Shown piece after piece: positions 33,808 to 47,679 of a DNA stretch of 64,000 bases; position 1 is the first letter of the stretch; the number at the start of each line of letters is the position of its first letter. The notes beneath the pieces were generated by a model, which saw nothing but the letters and a program-made list of their open reading frames with translations, did no database searches and had not been told where the DNA came from. The stretch spans positions 62,001 to 126,000 of the forward strand of contig RCSZ01000023.1 in NCBI GenBank assembly GCA_014898425.1, in the 5' to 3' direction. The stretch is from Botryotinia globosa (taxonomy: Eukaryota > Ascomycota > Leotiomycetes > Helotiales > Sclerotiniaceae). Both the position numbers and the translations under genes were made by a program.

Positions 33808-36752
33808 GAGCTTTTTTCCTTTATATTTTATATTCCAAGAAATAATTTATTTATATTTTATAAAATCGAAAATGATTTTTTATTATATTATTCATAAATT
33901 CTAATTATTATAAAATTAAAATTAAAAGTATTCCTACACCTTCACAAAATAAAAAGAAAAGAAATTCCCATATCTTTTATATTACAAACAATTAAAAAAG
34001 TAAACACAGTATTCCTTATATATTTCACTACCTTATTAGCAAATCACTAAATATTTTATAAAACTAATCCTTTTTCCTAAATAATATAGTTATTTTAATA
34101 ATATATCCCTATCTAATTAATATACAATTTGTTATAATTACTTCTCTATTTAATAATATATCATTTATCATATTGTGTTTTATTATTAATCTATTAAAAT
34201 TAATTATTTCTATTTATTTTCGTTATTCTAAATATATTACTATTATTTTAATTAATGATTTTTATCATTTTAAAAATATCCCTTATATTCTCTATAATTA
34301 TTATCATTATTAAAAAAAGCCTTGTATCTTAATACCTAATTAATATATTCTCAATATTAATTTCATATATCAAAGTTATATATATTACAATATCACTTTA
34401 AAAAATAATACTAAAAAAAAACAATAATATTACAATTCAATAGAAAAAACAATATATAAAAAGTGTGGAGGCTTTTTTGTATAAAAAGATTAAACAAAGA
34501 AATATTTATAAATCTTAATCAATAAAAAAATTGAATCTTTTGGTAATCAATAGATTGAATTGAATTAACAATCTATTAAAATATTTTGTGAATTCTTATT
34601 GTTTTATAATAGATTATTTATTGTTTAGATTTCGAATATATTTTATTAATATTTCGGAATTATAAAATACTCTATTTCCTTTAAATACTATTATATCAAA
34701 ATTTATCATTAATCTTATTTTTTTAATAAATTCAAATTATAAAAATGAATTTCTTGTTTCTATAACCTATTATTATATAATATTTATAAACGTTTTAGTT
34801 ATACTATCTTTAGTTTTTATATCTATAATATTTGTAATTTTTATACTTCATATATCTATATCTACAAAATCTGATATATTTCTAATAATAATAGATTCAC
34901 CAAACCCTATTTCTTTTCAAACTATTAATAAAACACCGGATATTTCTCTTTTTTATATCTATTATATAATATACAAAAAGTATAGAATCAAATCTTTTGA
35001 AATATTTCTTTTCCTTTTTAAATTGAATAATAATAAATATTAAAATAAAGATAAGGAAATAAATAATAAAAATCCTTAGATTTTTTATCAAATTTTCATT
35101 ATTTTATTATATATAATTACTATATTTTGATTTAAAAATAATATTTGAAATATATTATATATAATATACTATAAGATTACCATCAATTTACTAATTATAT
35201 CTTATTATTCAACTTCTTTTATTCCTCCTTTTATTTATAAAACTCCTTAAACTATTCAATATAAAATCTTATTGTTTATTTCTAATAATATATCAATATT
35301 TAATTATTATATTTTTAACTCTAAAAAAGATTCTTTTTTTAATTCGAAAACTTTATATTCTAATTAAAAGATTTATACAAAGAAATCTAATAATCAAACA
35401 ATTTCTTTCGAAAAATCTTATTGAATTATTAAGGATTCTAATTATTAATTTAAGAAATTATAAATTATAATCGCTCAATTATCAATAAGTTAATGTAATA
35501 ATAATATTGAAAAAAAAATTTCTAAAATTCTGAAAATAATAATATAAATAGAATTGATTTACTAATTATAAGGGAAATGTATAATAATAGCGAAATAGAT
35601 ATTATTGATTTTAAACATTCTTTTTCCCTATCAAATCTTTTAAAATAATAATATTGAAAATCTAATTCTATTATAAAATTCTCTAATTATATTAATATAA
35701 TAATAATTTCTCAATATCATTTGTATATTAATTTAAAAAGAATTCTTACAAAAAAATAAAATATTATAAAAAACTTAGTATTAATTCTACGAATCTAATT
35801 TTAACAAGGATTTTATTAATATTAACTTTAAAACTTATAAATTAATATTAAAGGTTTATAAAAGATAATAACAAGAATTAATATATTTAATAATAATATA
35901 TAATATATTAATATCTAAGAAATTATATTCCTATTTTTGTTAAAACAAACAATTATAAAAAAAAGAAAAATAAATACAATTTTGAGAAAAGAATACTTTA
36001 TTATCGAATATTAAATAAAATCTTATTATATTATAATTTTCTTTTTTCTCGAATTCTATATTAATAATTCTTCTTTTTTATTATATTCTTTTAATATTCT
36101 TTTTATATTATTGAAATTACAAAAGGTTTTCTATATATCTTTTATTACCTGATAATCTTTTTATCAAATTAAATATTGAAAACCTTTTTTCTTTTTTCTA
36201 TATATTATAATTCATTTCATTTTATATTCAAAATAGTTATTTATTTCTTCTAATAATAATGGGTTTATAATATCCAATTAATTATATTATAATTCTAATA
36301 TAAATATATAAAAAATATTATGAATTCTATAAATTAATAGCAATTTAAATTTATATATTTAATTATTAATTTTTATATTTATTATTGAAAAAGAATTTAT
36401 GAATCTATTTGAAAATTTCTTTTTCAATTGAAATTGTTTAATATTCCAAATATTCAATATTATTTTGTTTTCAACATTATATCAATATAAAATCGTATTT
36501 TTTATCTTATTTGCTTTACAATTGATAACTATTTATTATAATTCTTTGTATTTCTCTCTTTCTTTATTAAATAAAACAATTTATTTATATATAATTAAAG
36601 CTTTCTTTATAATATCAATATTCTTACCAATATAACTAAAAATGAATAGAAACCTATATATTGCTTGAAAAGAAATAGTATTTATAATACTATACTATAT
36701 TATATTATATATAAATTCTATAAATAATAATAACAATATTTAATCATTTTAA

Positions 36753-36830
36753 TAATAATTAATATAATAATTAATATAATAATTAATATAATAATTAATA
36801 TAATAATTAATATAATAATTAATATAATAG
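36753..36830. repeat. 12-bp tandem repeat (AATTAATATAAT)n
   Basis: About six near-perfect 12-bp units inside gypsy B. Probably slippage in AT-rich DNA. Confidence 0.85.
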
Positions 36831-37728
36831 ATTAGATTCTAATTCTACCTTTCTATTTATTTATCAATTTGCAAATAAAACTTTATTGAAAGTTAGTATT
36901 ATATTTTCAAATAAAAAAAAACTATCCCAAAATTTGCTTATGAATTATAATTCTTTGTTTGAAATAATACTTTTTAAAATTCTAAAATCTTTAAATACAT
37001 TTTGTATTAATATCTATACTAATTCCAATAATATAATTGATTTAATTATAAAAATATATCAAACAAACTTTATAAATCTATTTACAATTATCAAAACTAT
37101 ATTATAAACATATTTGTCTGATTTTAATAAAAATAAATTTATAATAAAATCCATAATTATCTCTTTTTAAAAACTATAAAATATAAAGAAAACTTATAAT
37201 TCACTATATAATTTATATCTTTTAATAACAATTTATTGATATATTACATATATCTAAATACAACTCTTAATATCTTTTTTTATTAAAAACTAAAAATATT
37301 TTGATTTTAAGATTTCAAATATTTTTATAATATCTTAATATTTATCTATAAAAATATTATAATAAGTTTTCAGAATTTCTGTTTTTAAAATGAAATCTAA
37401 TAATATATAAATATTTCTATAATATATAAAAAGCCTATTGATATTTATTTGTTAAAATGAAACAATTCTAATAAAATATAATCTTTAATTCAAATATTCT
37501 TTATTTTTTACAAAATTATTATTTTACTAAAGTTATAATAAAATAGATTTTATTGTTTCAAATATTGATTCAAATACTATTTTGTTTTTTACTAAAATAT
37601 AAACTATTCGATAAAATATCGATTATTTATAATCAATTTCAATTAATAAATATAATTATTTACAAAATAATAGATTATATTCTTTTCTTTATAAAAGGTT
37701 TATAATATTATATAAAAACTCTATTTTC

Positions 37729-37911
37729 TCAATGGAAATATTTTGAAAACAATTTTATTATTATTAACCTGTTTTTTAATTTATTTTGAAATATAAATAA
37801 TATATCATTAATATTCTTTATATTCATTATATAATCTAAATAATACAATAATTTATCAATAGAATTTAGCTTTTCTATTCTATACTTTATTTCGAAATTA
37901 TATACTATCAA
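37729..37911 (-). pseudogene. Gypsy B RNase H C-terminal remnant
   Basis: The minus frame reads VYNFEIKYRIEKLNSIDKLLYYLDY, then NDILFIFQNKL. This matches the gypsy pattern L-S-x-Y-D-F-E-I-E-Y-R-P-G-K-x-N-P-A-D-x-L-S-R-R-P-D-Y. The pattern places it downstream of RT in an element reading leftwards. Confidence 0.78.
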
Positions 37912-38619
37912 AACTTTAGTTTATTTAGTTTATCAATTATTTAAACTTTTCTTTATTATAAATATTAAAGTATATTATAATCCAATATAATTATAATAAT
38001 ATTTTGATTATCTATTACATAATAATATTATTTTATAAAAGCAATATATATAACTAATAATTTTTGATTATAAATGAAATATTATTATTTTACTGAAATT
38101 AGTTTTCTTAAATAAAATATAATAGAGTATTATTGTTGAATCAATATTTCTATAATCTTTTCAAGAAATAGCTGAGATAATATATAATCTAATATAAATA
38201 TTAATATATTAATTTCGAATATTATATAAAATAATAAATTAAAATATTAAAAAATGGAAATATAAATAAAAACCTTTTTTAATACTTTAAATACTTTTTA
38301 AATTTTATTTATTCATTTAAATATCATTATTATTATTATTTTGTAGATATCTTTTATTAATATAATTATATTATAGATTATTAATGAATAAACTTTAATA
38401 AATCAATAATAAAAATTTGTAAACCCAAAGAAGATTTATATATTTTTTAGATTATTTAATATAAGTCATTTTATAATAGTTTAAATCCAATTGGGTTTTA
38501 TAATTATATTTATAGTTGAGATAATAAAGTCTAAGAATTCAATTTTATTAATATAAAAAATATATTTCTTTAATTTAGTATAAAATTTATATTCAAAAAA
38601 TTATATAAAAATCCTTTGA

Positions 38620-38730
38620 ATATTTATTATATATATAGCTTGGTTTTTAGAGTATATAAGAATATTATTAAAATATACTATATAGATATTATCCACTAAA
38701 CCTATTAATACTTGATTTATATATATTTGA
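38620..38730 (-). pseudogene. Gypsy B reverse transcriptase remnant
   Basis: The minus strand reads YINQVLIGLVDNIYIVYFNNILIYS. This is the gypsy RT block around Y-L-D-D-I-L-I-Y-S (38652-38675), with the two catalytic Asp now Asn. Confidence 0.78.
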
Positions 38731-40135
38731 AATAAAATCGAAATATTAATTAAATCGAAAGGTATTATTTTATATTTGTATTAATTATATTATATATAAA
38801 ATACTATTTTTCACTCATTTCCTATTCAAATACAAATACAATAATATACATCTTTCAAATCTAATTTGATAAATATAATGTTTTATTAAAAACAATTTAA
38901 AAATTCACTAATAAAAAATGAAGGGATTCTATTCTTTTTTATAATCTGATTTAATTCCTTATAATTGATATATAATTAATAACCTTCCCCTTTTTTAAAA
39001 ACAAATATAATTAAAACTTTTATAAAACTAATAAATTACCTTATCTACTCTTTCTTTTGATATTTATTTAAATATTCTTATAATATTACTGGTTTTTGTT
39101 TTAATAAAATACAAATTAAATTCTAAAAAAATATTAAATTAGGTTCGAAATTAATATAATATTTTATTGAATAATAATTGAATAAAAGATTACTTTTGTT
39201 TTCTAAAAAAATATTCTAATATTTCTCAAATTCTTTAGAAATAATAGACAAAATAAATATAAATATTAAATAATTATTTTTGTTTTTTTGAAATAATCCT
39301 TTGTTTTCTAAAAATATTATGAAAACTTAAACTTCATTTTTTATTTCTTTATAGAACTTTTTTTATGGAATTATTTTTAAATTATTAATTTGGGATTAAT
39401 ATTGAAATAATATCAATCTCTAATTAATATTGAAATTAATTCTTTATAATTAAAGGAAATTTAGGATTATATCTATTCAGAATAAATCTAATATTATTAA
39501 TATAAATTCATAAATATAAATTCTTTACTCCCTTTAAACAACTTTTATTTCAATAAAAAAAATATAATCTTTATATAATACTATTATAATACCATTTACA
39601 AATATAAACAAAATTCCTTTTTAAAAGATTTTCAATTCCATTCAATACATTTACTTTATTAAATGATATTAATCTATACCCCTAAATCGATAAAATATTA
39701 AAGCACTATTGGCTTGCTTTTTGTATTGAAAATCACTATAACTATAAATATCGTTCATTCTTCTTTTTAAAAATCTAATATCAATAAAATGCTTATTATC
39801 ATTATTAGATTTAAATATTTCTCATACAAACAGATTCGGAAAATTCATTATTTTATAAATAATCAATTTCATTATAACTACTATTACAACATTTATATAC
39901 TCAAAGCCTTTAATAATTAATAGTATAATATCCCTTTTATTAATATTAATAATATTAAATTATCTATATAAAATTTATATACAATAAATAAATAAAATAT
40001 TTATTAATCTTATTCAAAATATATCTTGAGAATTGATTTGATTCTTAGTTTTTATTATCTATATTTATAAATCTATTAATTCCTTAATAAAAGCATCTAT
40101 AGAAGTTTCTTTATGGATTAGAGATTAGTTATTAT

Positions 40136-40302
40136 TGATATCAACTTGGTTGATATAAGTGTAAGTACTTAATTCTATATGGTTGTATTTATTCTTAATT
40201 ATTATTAATTATAGGAAGTTAGATATTAAATATATAAAAAAATGTTAGTATAATGCTAGTTAATATAATGCTCTTTTTGATTATATAATCGATATTCTAA
40301 TA
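40136..40302 (-). repeat. 3' LTR of copia B
   Basis: Same length as 45705-45871 and alignable end to end. Shared blocks include TATATGGTT, AATGCTAGTTAATA and CTTTTTGAT. Confidence 0.86.
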
Positions 40303-43300
40303 TTAATAACTCTTTAAAAATAAATACGATTATATGTTTTAGTTTATAATTTATTTTAGATATAATATTTTCTTAGCTTTATTTAGTTCCTATATCATTA
40401 CCCTTTTTCTATTTAATGTATTATTTTAATAATTATTTTATTAATATCAATTAAATCTTTTAATATTTAATATATATTGTTTTTGGTTATAATGTTTGTA
40501 AGGTTCGATTTTCTATCAATCTATTTAATCTTTATAATTTCTTTATTCTTATAGTATTGTTTTAAAATTATAATATTAATTAAAAATCGTTTTTTTATAT
40601 TTATATCAAATTTAATCAATAAGTTATATAATAATTTTGAGTTTATATAGAATATAAATAATATTAGTTTTTTAGGCTTAAAAATAGTATTAATAATGTT
40701 TTTAATAGTAGCTTTAATGTTAAAGTTTAAAACTAATATATATAGCTTAAAAGCTAATATACTTCTAATAATTCTTTTATATTTAACTGATATTCAATAT
40801 ATAATATTAATATTATTGTATTTATTTATTTATTAAATAAATTATATAGTCAATTTATAATAATAAATCAATATTATTAGTAAATAATGTATTAATGAAA
40901 ACAACTAATTTAATAAAATCTATATTTAGAGATACAAATGTGAATCCTCTTTTCAGGTTATCCATTTACTATTTGATAACTTTATTGAATTTGTTTACAT
41001 CTTCTTTCTTTAAATCTATTATTTAAACAACAATAGAAAAATAATAAAATACTTTTGATTAATATATAATTGCAATATATACTCCCCTTACATATTAAAC
41101 GATATATTGATTCTTTGAAATAACATTTTTCCAAACTTTTCCTTTTATTTTATATATATCGATATTTTCAATTATAATTATTCTAATATTATTATATTAT
41201 TTTTTTTGATTGAAATAAATCTTATCATTTTTAAAAATAATTAAGTAATTATTAAATCTAAATAAATAATTTTTTGTAAATTGCTTTCTATTTTTGACTA
41301 TAAAATTAGCCTTACCTAATTACTTTTGTTTTAAATATACAAATCTTTTATCTACAATTATAAAAATATCATCGATTTGAAGCCCTACAATATTGATATT
41401 ATTAATTAAATAAAATAAACAAAAGTTATATATAAATTACATTATATTTAGCTTATTCCTATAATAATTATAATAAATTCCAAATCAATAATTTCCTACT
41501 TTAAGAATATTATACAAAGGTTTTATAATATATAAAATATATTTGTTTTTAAATCCGATTTTTTTCAATATTTTTATATAAATGGATTTATTCAAAATTG
41601 TAATTGATTGAATATATACTTATATAATATCCTACAAATAAATTTGAATATATTTATTTGATATTTATAGAATAGTAGTAAATATAAGAATAATATATTA
41701 ATTGATATATTGAATAATAAATAACTATATTAAAATATTAATTTTATTTTTATTTTGATATATTTGAATTATTAATTATAATTTTGTATATACTTTATCA
41801 ATACTCTTTTTTTTTTTTCATTAATAAAATATAATTTGAAGAGTTTTATTCTAAATGAAATATTATTTTTTGAAATAATTTTGAAGATTCTATTTTTTAT
41901 TAGTCCATCAACTTTTTTATACTGCGACTCTATATATCTTATAAGTATATTATTTTATAAGAATATAATTAATTATAATAATTTTGTAATATACTTTTTA
42001 TCAATATTTGTTATATTAATTATTCTGGTTAAATTGCTTTTTATATAATAATGTAATTGTATATTTAGTTGTATTATTAGTAATAGTGTTTGGTATTGTA
42101 GTATCTCTATATATAATATATCAACAATTATAGTATCATTATTATTATCATTTATATAATTATCCTTCAATTCTATTCCTTTAGATTCTATATAAAAGAA
42201 TTATACAAATATAAATCGGAATTTAATTGATTTATTAGAAAATTCTATTTCGCATATCTTTCTATTTATTTTAATCAGAATATATAATTTAGTTTATTTG
42301 CTTAATATATTATTATTTTTTCTTTTTTTTTATATTAAAACTTCTGAATTCAATAATAAAATAAGAACAGATATTATAGATAATTCATTTTTTAATTTCA
42401 ATATTTTTATGATTTATCTTTTAGCTTAAATATAACATATTTTTATTATAATTTTCTTTATAGTTTTTATATATTAAATAATTATTGTAATTAATAAATT
42501 AATATTATTTAATTTAAAATATATCCTATAAACTAATAATATAGGAATAAATTCATTTGGTTTTGTTATATTATTTATAATTTTCATTATCATTTGAAAA
42601 ACTATTATTTTAATTAGATTATTATCTTTAAGTTTTTTTATTAAGATTTTATATATACAATATAATAGATAATAATATCTTTCAACACTTATAAAGTTGT
42701 ATATTTCAATAAATATACTTTTGATAATAATTAATATAGATTTTGCATTTTGAATAAATTCTTTATTTACAAAATTCTTTCCAATATTATAAATAATATA
42801 ATTTGATAATTCAATATATATATCAATCTAGTATTCCCTAAGATTATTAAATATATATTTAACAAAAACATTTTCAAAAAATCAAATTGCTTAATAATAT
42901 ATTGTTTTATTAATAATATATAGAACCAAATTATTTCTAATATATATAATATCAATATAAATAATATAATTGAATTCAATATCTTCTGATAAAATGAATC
43001 TGAAATGTTCTAATAATTTGCTATATATTTGATAATATTTATAATATTTAGTAAGGTATTTAATAATATCATTATTCTTATTATAGTTTATTTATTATAA
43101 TATATTATAAAAATATTATATCAATAAATAATCAAATTGTTGATGTAGATATTATAGCTTTGTAATTATTAAATAGCAATTGTTTTAATAAATCGATTTT
43201 TGAATAAATTAATCTATATTCACTTTCTACATTAAAAATGTATACCCACATCTTCTAATAATAAAATATTTACTTTTTAATATAATAAACTAATTAATAA

Positions 43301-43934
43301 TATTATTATAAAACACTTTAAAATAATTTATATCTTTAAAACTCAATAGAAATAGAATATTAACATTTACAATATAAAAATCGATATCTCCAAATAATGT
43401 AATAATTCGAAATAATTTTATTAATATTACAATTCCCTTTCTAAAATATATATTTGTAATCTTTACTATTAATAGATTATATTCAATTAAATAGATCTGT
43501 TTTTATATATAATATTATTCAATCTCAATTATAGATTTCCTTATATATATTGTATTAATATATATACTAAAGAATTCTTTATTTATATAACTTATATAAA
43601 AAACATTTATTACATTTTTTATAAATAAAACAATTTCAATCGAATTTCTAATTATTATATATAATATTATATTGAATAATAATTAATTAAATACTTTCTA
43701 ATTATTAATAAGTTTAGAATTTACAAAAAATGTTTCATTTATATTGTTTTCAATATCAAGATTTGCGAAAAACAAGTTATTTCAGTTTTTGAATCAGATT
43801 TTGTATTGATAACCTTTTTTTTATATTCAATTATCTATTGGTTGTAGTGTTTATTAAATATATTATTATTATTATTTTTAATCTTTTTTTTGTATTTGTA
43901 TTTATTCTTATTTTATTCTTTTTTAGAATATTTT

Positions 43935-44100
43935 ATTAATCGATACCCTTCTTTCTTATATATCTAGTAACAATTGTATTGATTAAAAAAATCTGAATAT
44001 TATTGTTTATTGTATAAATTATTTCTAAAGTTATTATTATTCCTGGAATCCTTGGAATTGCTTCGATTATTATTATAATTATTATTACTATGGAATTTTT
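43935..44100 (-). pseudogene. Gag zinc-knuckle remnant of copia B
   Basis: Minus-strand reading HSNNNYNNNRSNSKDSRNNN is followed by CY*IYKKEGYRLIKY. If the Tyr codons (TAY) are mutated Cys/His codons, spacing fits a CX2CX4HX4C knuckle. Gag zinc knuckles lie in the 5' part of LTR elements, consistent with the right-hand LTR being 5'. Confidence 0.5.
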
Positions 44101-45704
44101 TATTAATGAATAATATTATATCCCCTCCATCTTTATATAATCTTTTCTATATATTAATAAATTATTACAATTGATTAATCAAACCAAATATTTCTTTTTT
44201 GGGGTTAAAACAAACTAAATTGTATACCTTTATATCTTTACAAGCAAGTATAAATTTATTATAAAAATAGGATATTTATTATATAATAAAATTGAATTAA
44301 TATTATAATATATATAATTATTTAATTATAATTATAAGATATTTATTAAATAATTTGTTTTTATATTTTTTTTTAATTGATTTCAAAATGATATTATTTT
44401 ATTTTGATAATATATTTTGTTGATATTTATTTTCTTTGAAATTATTTTATATATAAATATAAAGCTTTTTAAATATTAATAATAAAAAACTATAATTAAT
44501 ATAAAAAAATTAAAGTACATTTTCTTTAAATATAATTGGAAATGCTTTATAATATATATCTATAGGTATTTTTATATATTGTAAGATTTTATAAAATATT
44601 GAAAATTTGAAATTGAAATTATCATTATCTTTATTATATTTCTTATTGTTGGTATAAAATTTCGATAAATTAATAAAAGATTATATATTGAAATATGATA
44701 TTGATATTTTATTCTTTCAGAATTTATAACCTTTATTATCTCTATTACTATTATTATTTCTATTATTAGGATTTCCCATATCTTTATTTTTATTATGTTT
44801 ATTTTTATTATTTTTGTTTGTATATTTGAAATCGTTTTTAATGAATTTATGAATAGTTTTGGATTTGAATTTAGATTTCTTGATATTAATGTTTTTTAGA
44901 ACTTTTTGAATTTGTGTTTTTATTTATTTATTAGTAATAATTTTGTAAGATTATTCAAATAAAATTGTAGATATTTTAATATCTGTTTTTGATAGGTATA
45001 TTTTTTGAGTATATAGTATTATATATAGTTTTTGTATATGAATCTAATAGATTTTTGTGAATTGTATAACCATGAATATTCTGAAATTATAATGAAAAAT
45101 TTTTATTAGATTATTATTATTAATATTTTTATAATTATATTGTTTATATTTGAATTTGATATATTTAATGAACTTTTTATTATTAATAATAATAGCTTTC
45201 TTATCATTTAGCATTGCTTTTAATGAATTGAACTATTCCTTATATTCTTTCTCTTTTTTTTTTGTATATGTGTTCTTATTAATAATATTTTTAATTGAAG
45301 TGATATTACTTTTTAATATGATTATATATATAGATAAGAATATTTCGAGAGTTATTATAAATATATATATATTTGTGTGTATAAAAGAATCTTTTATAGG
45401 TATAGAGAATGATAAAGATCTTTGTTTTATTTAATATAATGTATAGTATAAAGGTGAATATGTAATGAATACAAAGTCGATTTGTTATATTTAATAAAAT
45501 CAAACTTTTTGAATATATTTTCCCAATATAATTATCTGGAATATATTTTTTAATATTATAAAAAAAAAATTATATTATACCTAATACAATAATATCTTCT
45601 CTATAATCTCTTTAGAATTTCTATCAATTCTAAATATTATATAAAAACACCTAATACTTTTAATAAAATCCAAAGCTCTAATTTATAATATCATTAATTA
45701 ATAT

Positions 45705-45871
45705 TAATATTAATTTGATTAATATAAATATAAATATTTAATCCTATATGGTTATATTTGTTCTTGATTATTATTAACTATAAAAAGCTAGATACTAAAT
45801 ATATAAGGAAGTGCTAATGCAATGCTAGTTAATACAGTGCCCTTTTTGATCACATGATCGATGTCCCGACA
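45705..45871 (-). repeat. 5' LTR of copia B
   Basis: Less mutated partner of 40136-40302; the minus strand begins TGTCGGGACATCG. Confidence 0.86.
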
Positions 45872-46839
45872 GTTATATTTTCAATTATAATATAACTCCT
45901 CTATTTTGGATTTTGGATATAATTTATTTGTGTTTTTTAATTTATAAATTTATTTTATAAAATCATTATATATTTTAAATTATTATAAGGATTTTATTAT
46001 TTTTTGAACTATTTTAGATAGAAATCCTAATAAAAGCTTTTCCTTTCAAATACTATTTACTTCTAAATCAATATTCTCCTTTAATTCTTTTAAATAAATA
46101 ATAAAAGTATTCATTATTTTATCCTCTTTTTGTTTTGTATATATTATTTTCTGAATTAATAATTGTTATCAGAATTCTTTATTTATAATTGTATTATATA
46201 TATATTCTTTGAAATCTTTTTAATTTATTTATTTATTAGTTGATTTATTTTTATATTAATACTATATCACTAAAGATTGTTTTTCAAAATATTGAATAAT
46301 ATAATACATTTTCTTTTTATCGATTATAAAGTGATATTCTTCATCAAATCAAAATATAACCTCTACTTGAAAGAAAAAGTCTTTTGTATCTCTAATATCT
46401 TTTTTTTTTATATTACTTTAATCTTTATAGCTTTAAAGGTTTTTTTTAAAGAAATATGAAATTCTAATAGATTATATTTAATACAAATACTAGATTATTA
46501 TAAATAATTGAAATAAATATATATAGAATATTATTTATAATTATTTTATAAACCTCTCTCATAACTACCATATCTTCCCACATTTCTTAAAATTATTAAA
46601 CTAGAATTATATTTTCTTTATTAACTAATTATAATAAAATTATTTATATATTAATATCAATATTTTACAAAAATTGATTAATATTTCTATTTGATTGAAA
46701 TAGAATTATATTACACAACTTCATACCTATAACATCATCAAGGGTTTTTTTTATAAAGATTATAATAATATTAATAATTGATTAATAAATAAAGTTTTTT
46801 TAAATTAATAAATTATATTAAAAAGAAAATGAAAAAAAT

Positions 46840-47113
46840 TATTAAAATAAATAATAATAATAAATCAATTTTAGATATATTTTGAATAAAAAACTTTTTA
46901 TTATTTTTTTAAAATTATTAAAAATATATAATTTATAGTAAGCAGATTGATTTCAATATAAAGATTCAAGATTAGAGATTAGATTTTCAGAATATCTTGG
47001 AAAAGAAAAGGGTTTATGGAATATTCTAAAACAAAGGAGTTCGTGATACAAAAGAGACTCGAGGGTCTCCCGCTATATGATCTCACGTGACTTATAACCT
47101 TGTGACCTTAACA
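46840..47113 (-). repeat. 5' LTR of gypsy B
   Basis: Retains GC-rich blocks such as CTCGAGGGTCTCCCGC and CTCACGTGACTTATAACC that are AT-shifted in the 33537 copy. Followed by TSD CTTTG. Confidence 0.85.
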
Positions 47114-47118
47114 CTTTG

Positions 47119-47560
47119 ATTTTTATTTAAGCTTTATGATTTTGAATGTTATTATTCAATTATTCTTATAATATTAATATTCTAATTAATCTTATTAATT
47201 CAAAAAAGTTATATTCCTAAATAATCATTCTAAAAACTTCGAATTTAAGACTGATAATTTAATTTCAATATTTCATTCTCGAAAATTTCATAGGTAGAAA
47301 TAGTATAATAGAAATAAAATCTAATGACTATATTAAAGCGATCTCGATAATAATTTTAATATATTTAAATATGAAATTAACTATGAAATGGAATTAATAA
47401 TAATGATTGAAAAGATAGAGTATGTCGAGCTTAATATATCGAACTTAATACTATTAATTATCTTGGGATAGTTAGTAGAATTCTTCTAATAATAGACATA
47501 TAGTATTTACCTCTAGGAAAGAAATATATCGAAGAATTAAAAAACATAATATAAATATAT
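47119..47560. other. Right margin of the AT block
   Basis: AT-rich sequence without ORFs or recognisable elements between gypsy B and the minisatellite. Composition recovers from about 47.55 kb. Confidence 0.6.
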
Positions 47561-47665
47561 TTCTCCCTAGCCATTTTCTCCCCAGTCATTTTCTCCCTAG
47601 TCATTTTCTCCCTAGCCATTTTCTCCCTAGCCATTTTCTCCCTAGCCATTTTCTCCCTAGCCATT
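47561..47665. repeat. 15-bp minisatellite, seven units (TTCTCCCTAGCCATT)
   Basis: Seven near-perfect 15-bp units differing by a few C/T changes. The minus strand gives an open frame of repeated MAREK. It lies exactly at the AT-block border; the encoded repeat is regarded as incidental. Confidence 0.93.
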
Positions 47666-47679
47666 TCTCTCTAACCAAT

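Larger units (their letters stand above)
40136..45871 (-). mobile_element. Ty1/copia-type LTR retrotransposon B nested in gypsy B, RIP-degraded
   Basis: 167-bp LTRs at 40136-40302 and 45705-45871. TSD ATTAT (40131-40135) against GTTAT (45872-45876), one transition apart. On the minus strand the LTR begins TGTCGGGACATCGATCATG and ends GATATCA. A degenerate CCHC knuckle and an Asn-rich Gag-like stretch lie on the minus strand 0.8-1.9 kb inside the right LTR, so that LTR is 5'. I could not read RT or integrase; copia assignment rests on size (5736 bp), LTR type and Gag resemblance to copia A. Confidence 0.75.
33537..47113 (-). mobile_element. Ty3/gypsy LTR retrotransposon B, RIP-degraded, interrupted by copia B
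   Basis: LTRs 33537-33807 (271 bp) and 46840-47113 (274 bp) in direct orientation. TSD CTTTA (33532-33536) against CTTTG (47114-47118), differing by one transition. On the minus strand the better copy begins TGTTAAGGTCAC. A polypurine tract (minus AAAGGAAAAAAGC) abuts the 3' LTR at about 33810-33824. Minus-strand RT and RNase H remnants are readable. Without copia B and its TSD the element is about 7.84 kb. Its LTRs are unrelated to those of gypsy A. Confidence 0.85.

Noticed and set aside
11187..46459. Short ORFs throughout the AT-rich block (for example 36886-37107, 41836-42048, 45150-45434)
   Set aside because: Almost entirely Ile/Leu/Phe/Tyr/Asn/Lys as expected from A/T composition; where homology is visible they are mutated retroelement frames.
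47458..47664. MAREK-repeat ORF on the minus strand
   Set aside because: A 15-bp minisatellite is necessarily open in some frame; the flanks are AT-rich non-coding sequence.
47561..47665. CRISPR-like regular repeats
   Set aside because: Units are contiguous without spacers, in a eukaryotic sequence; a simple minisatellite.
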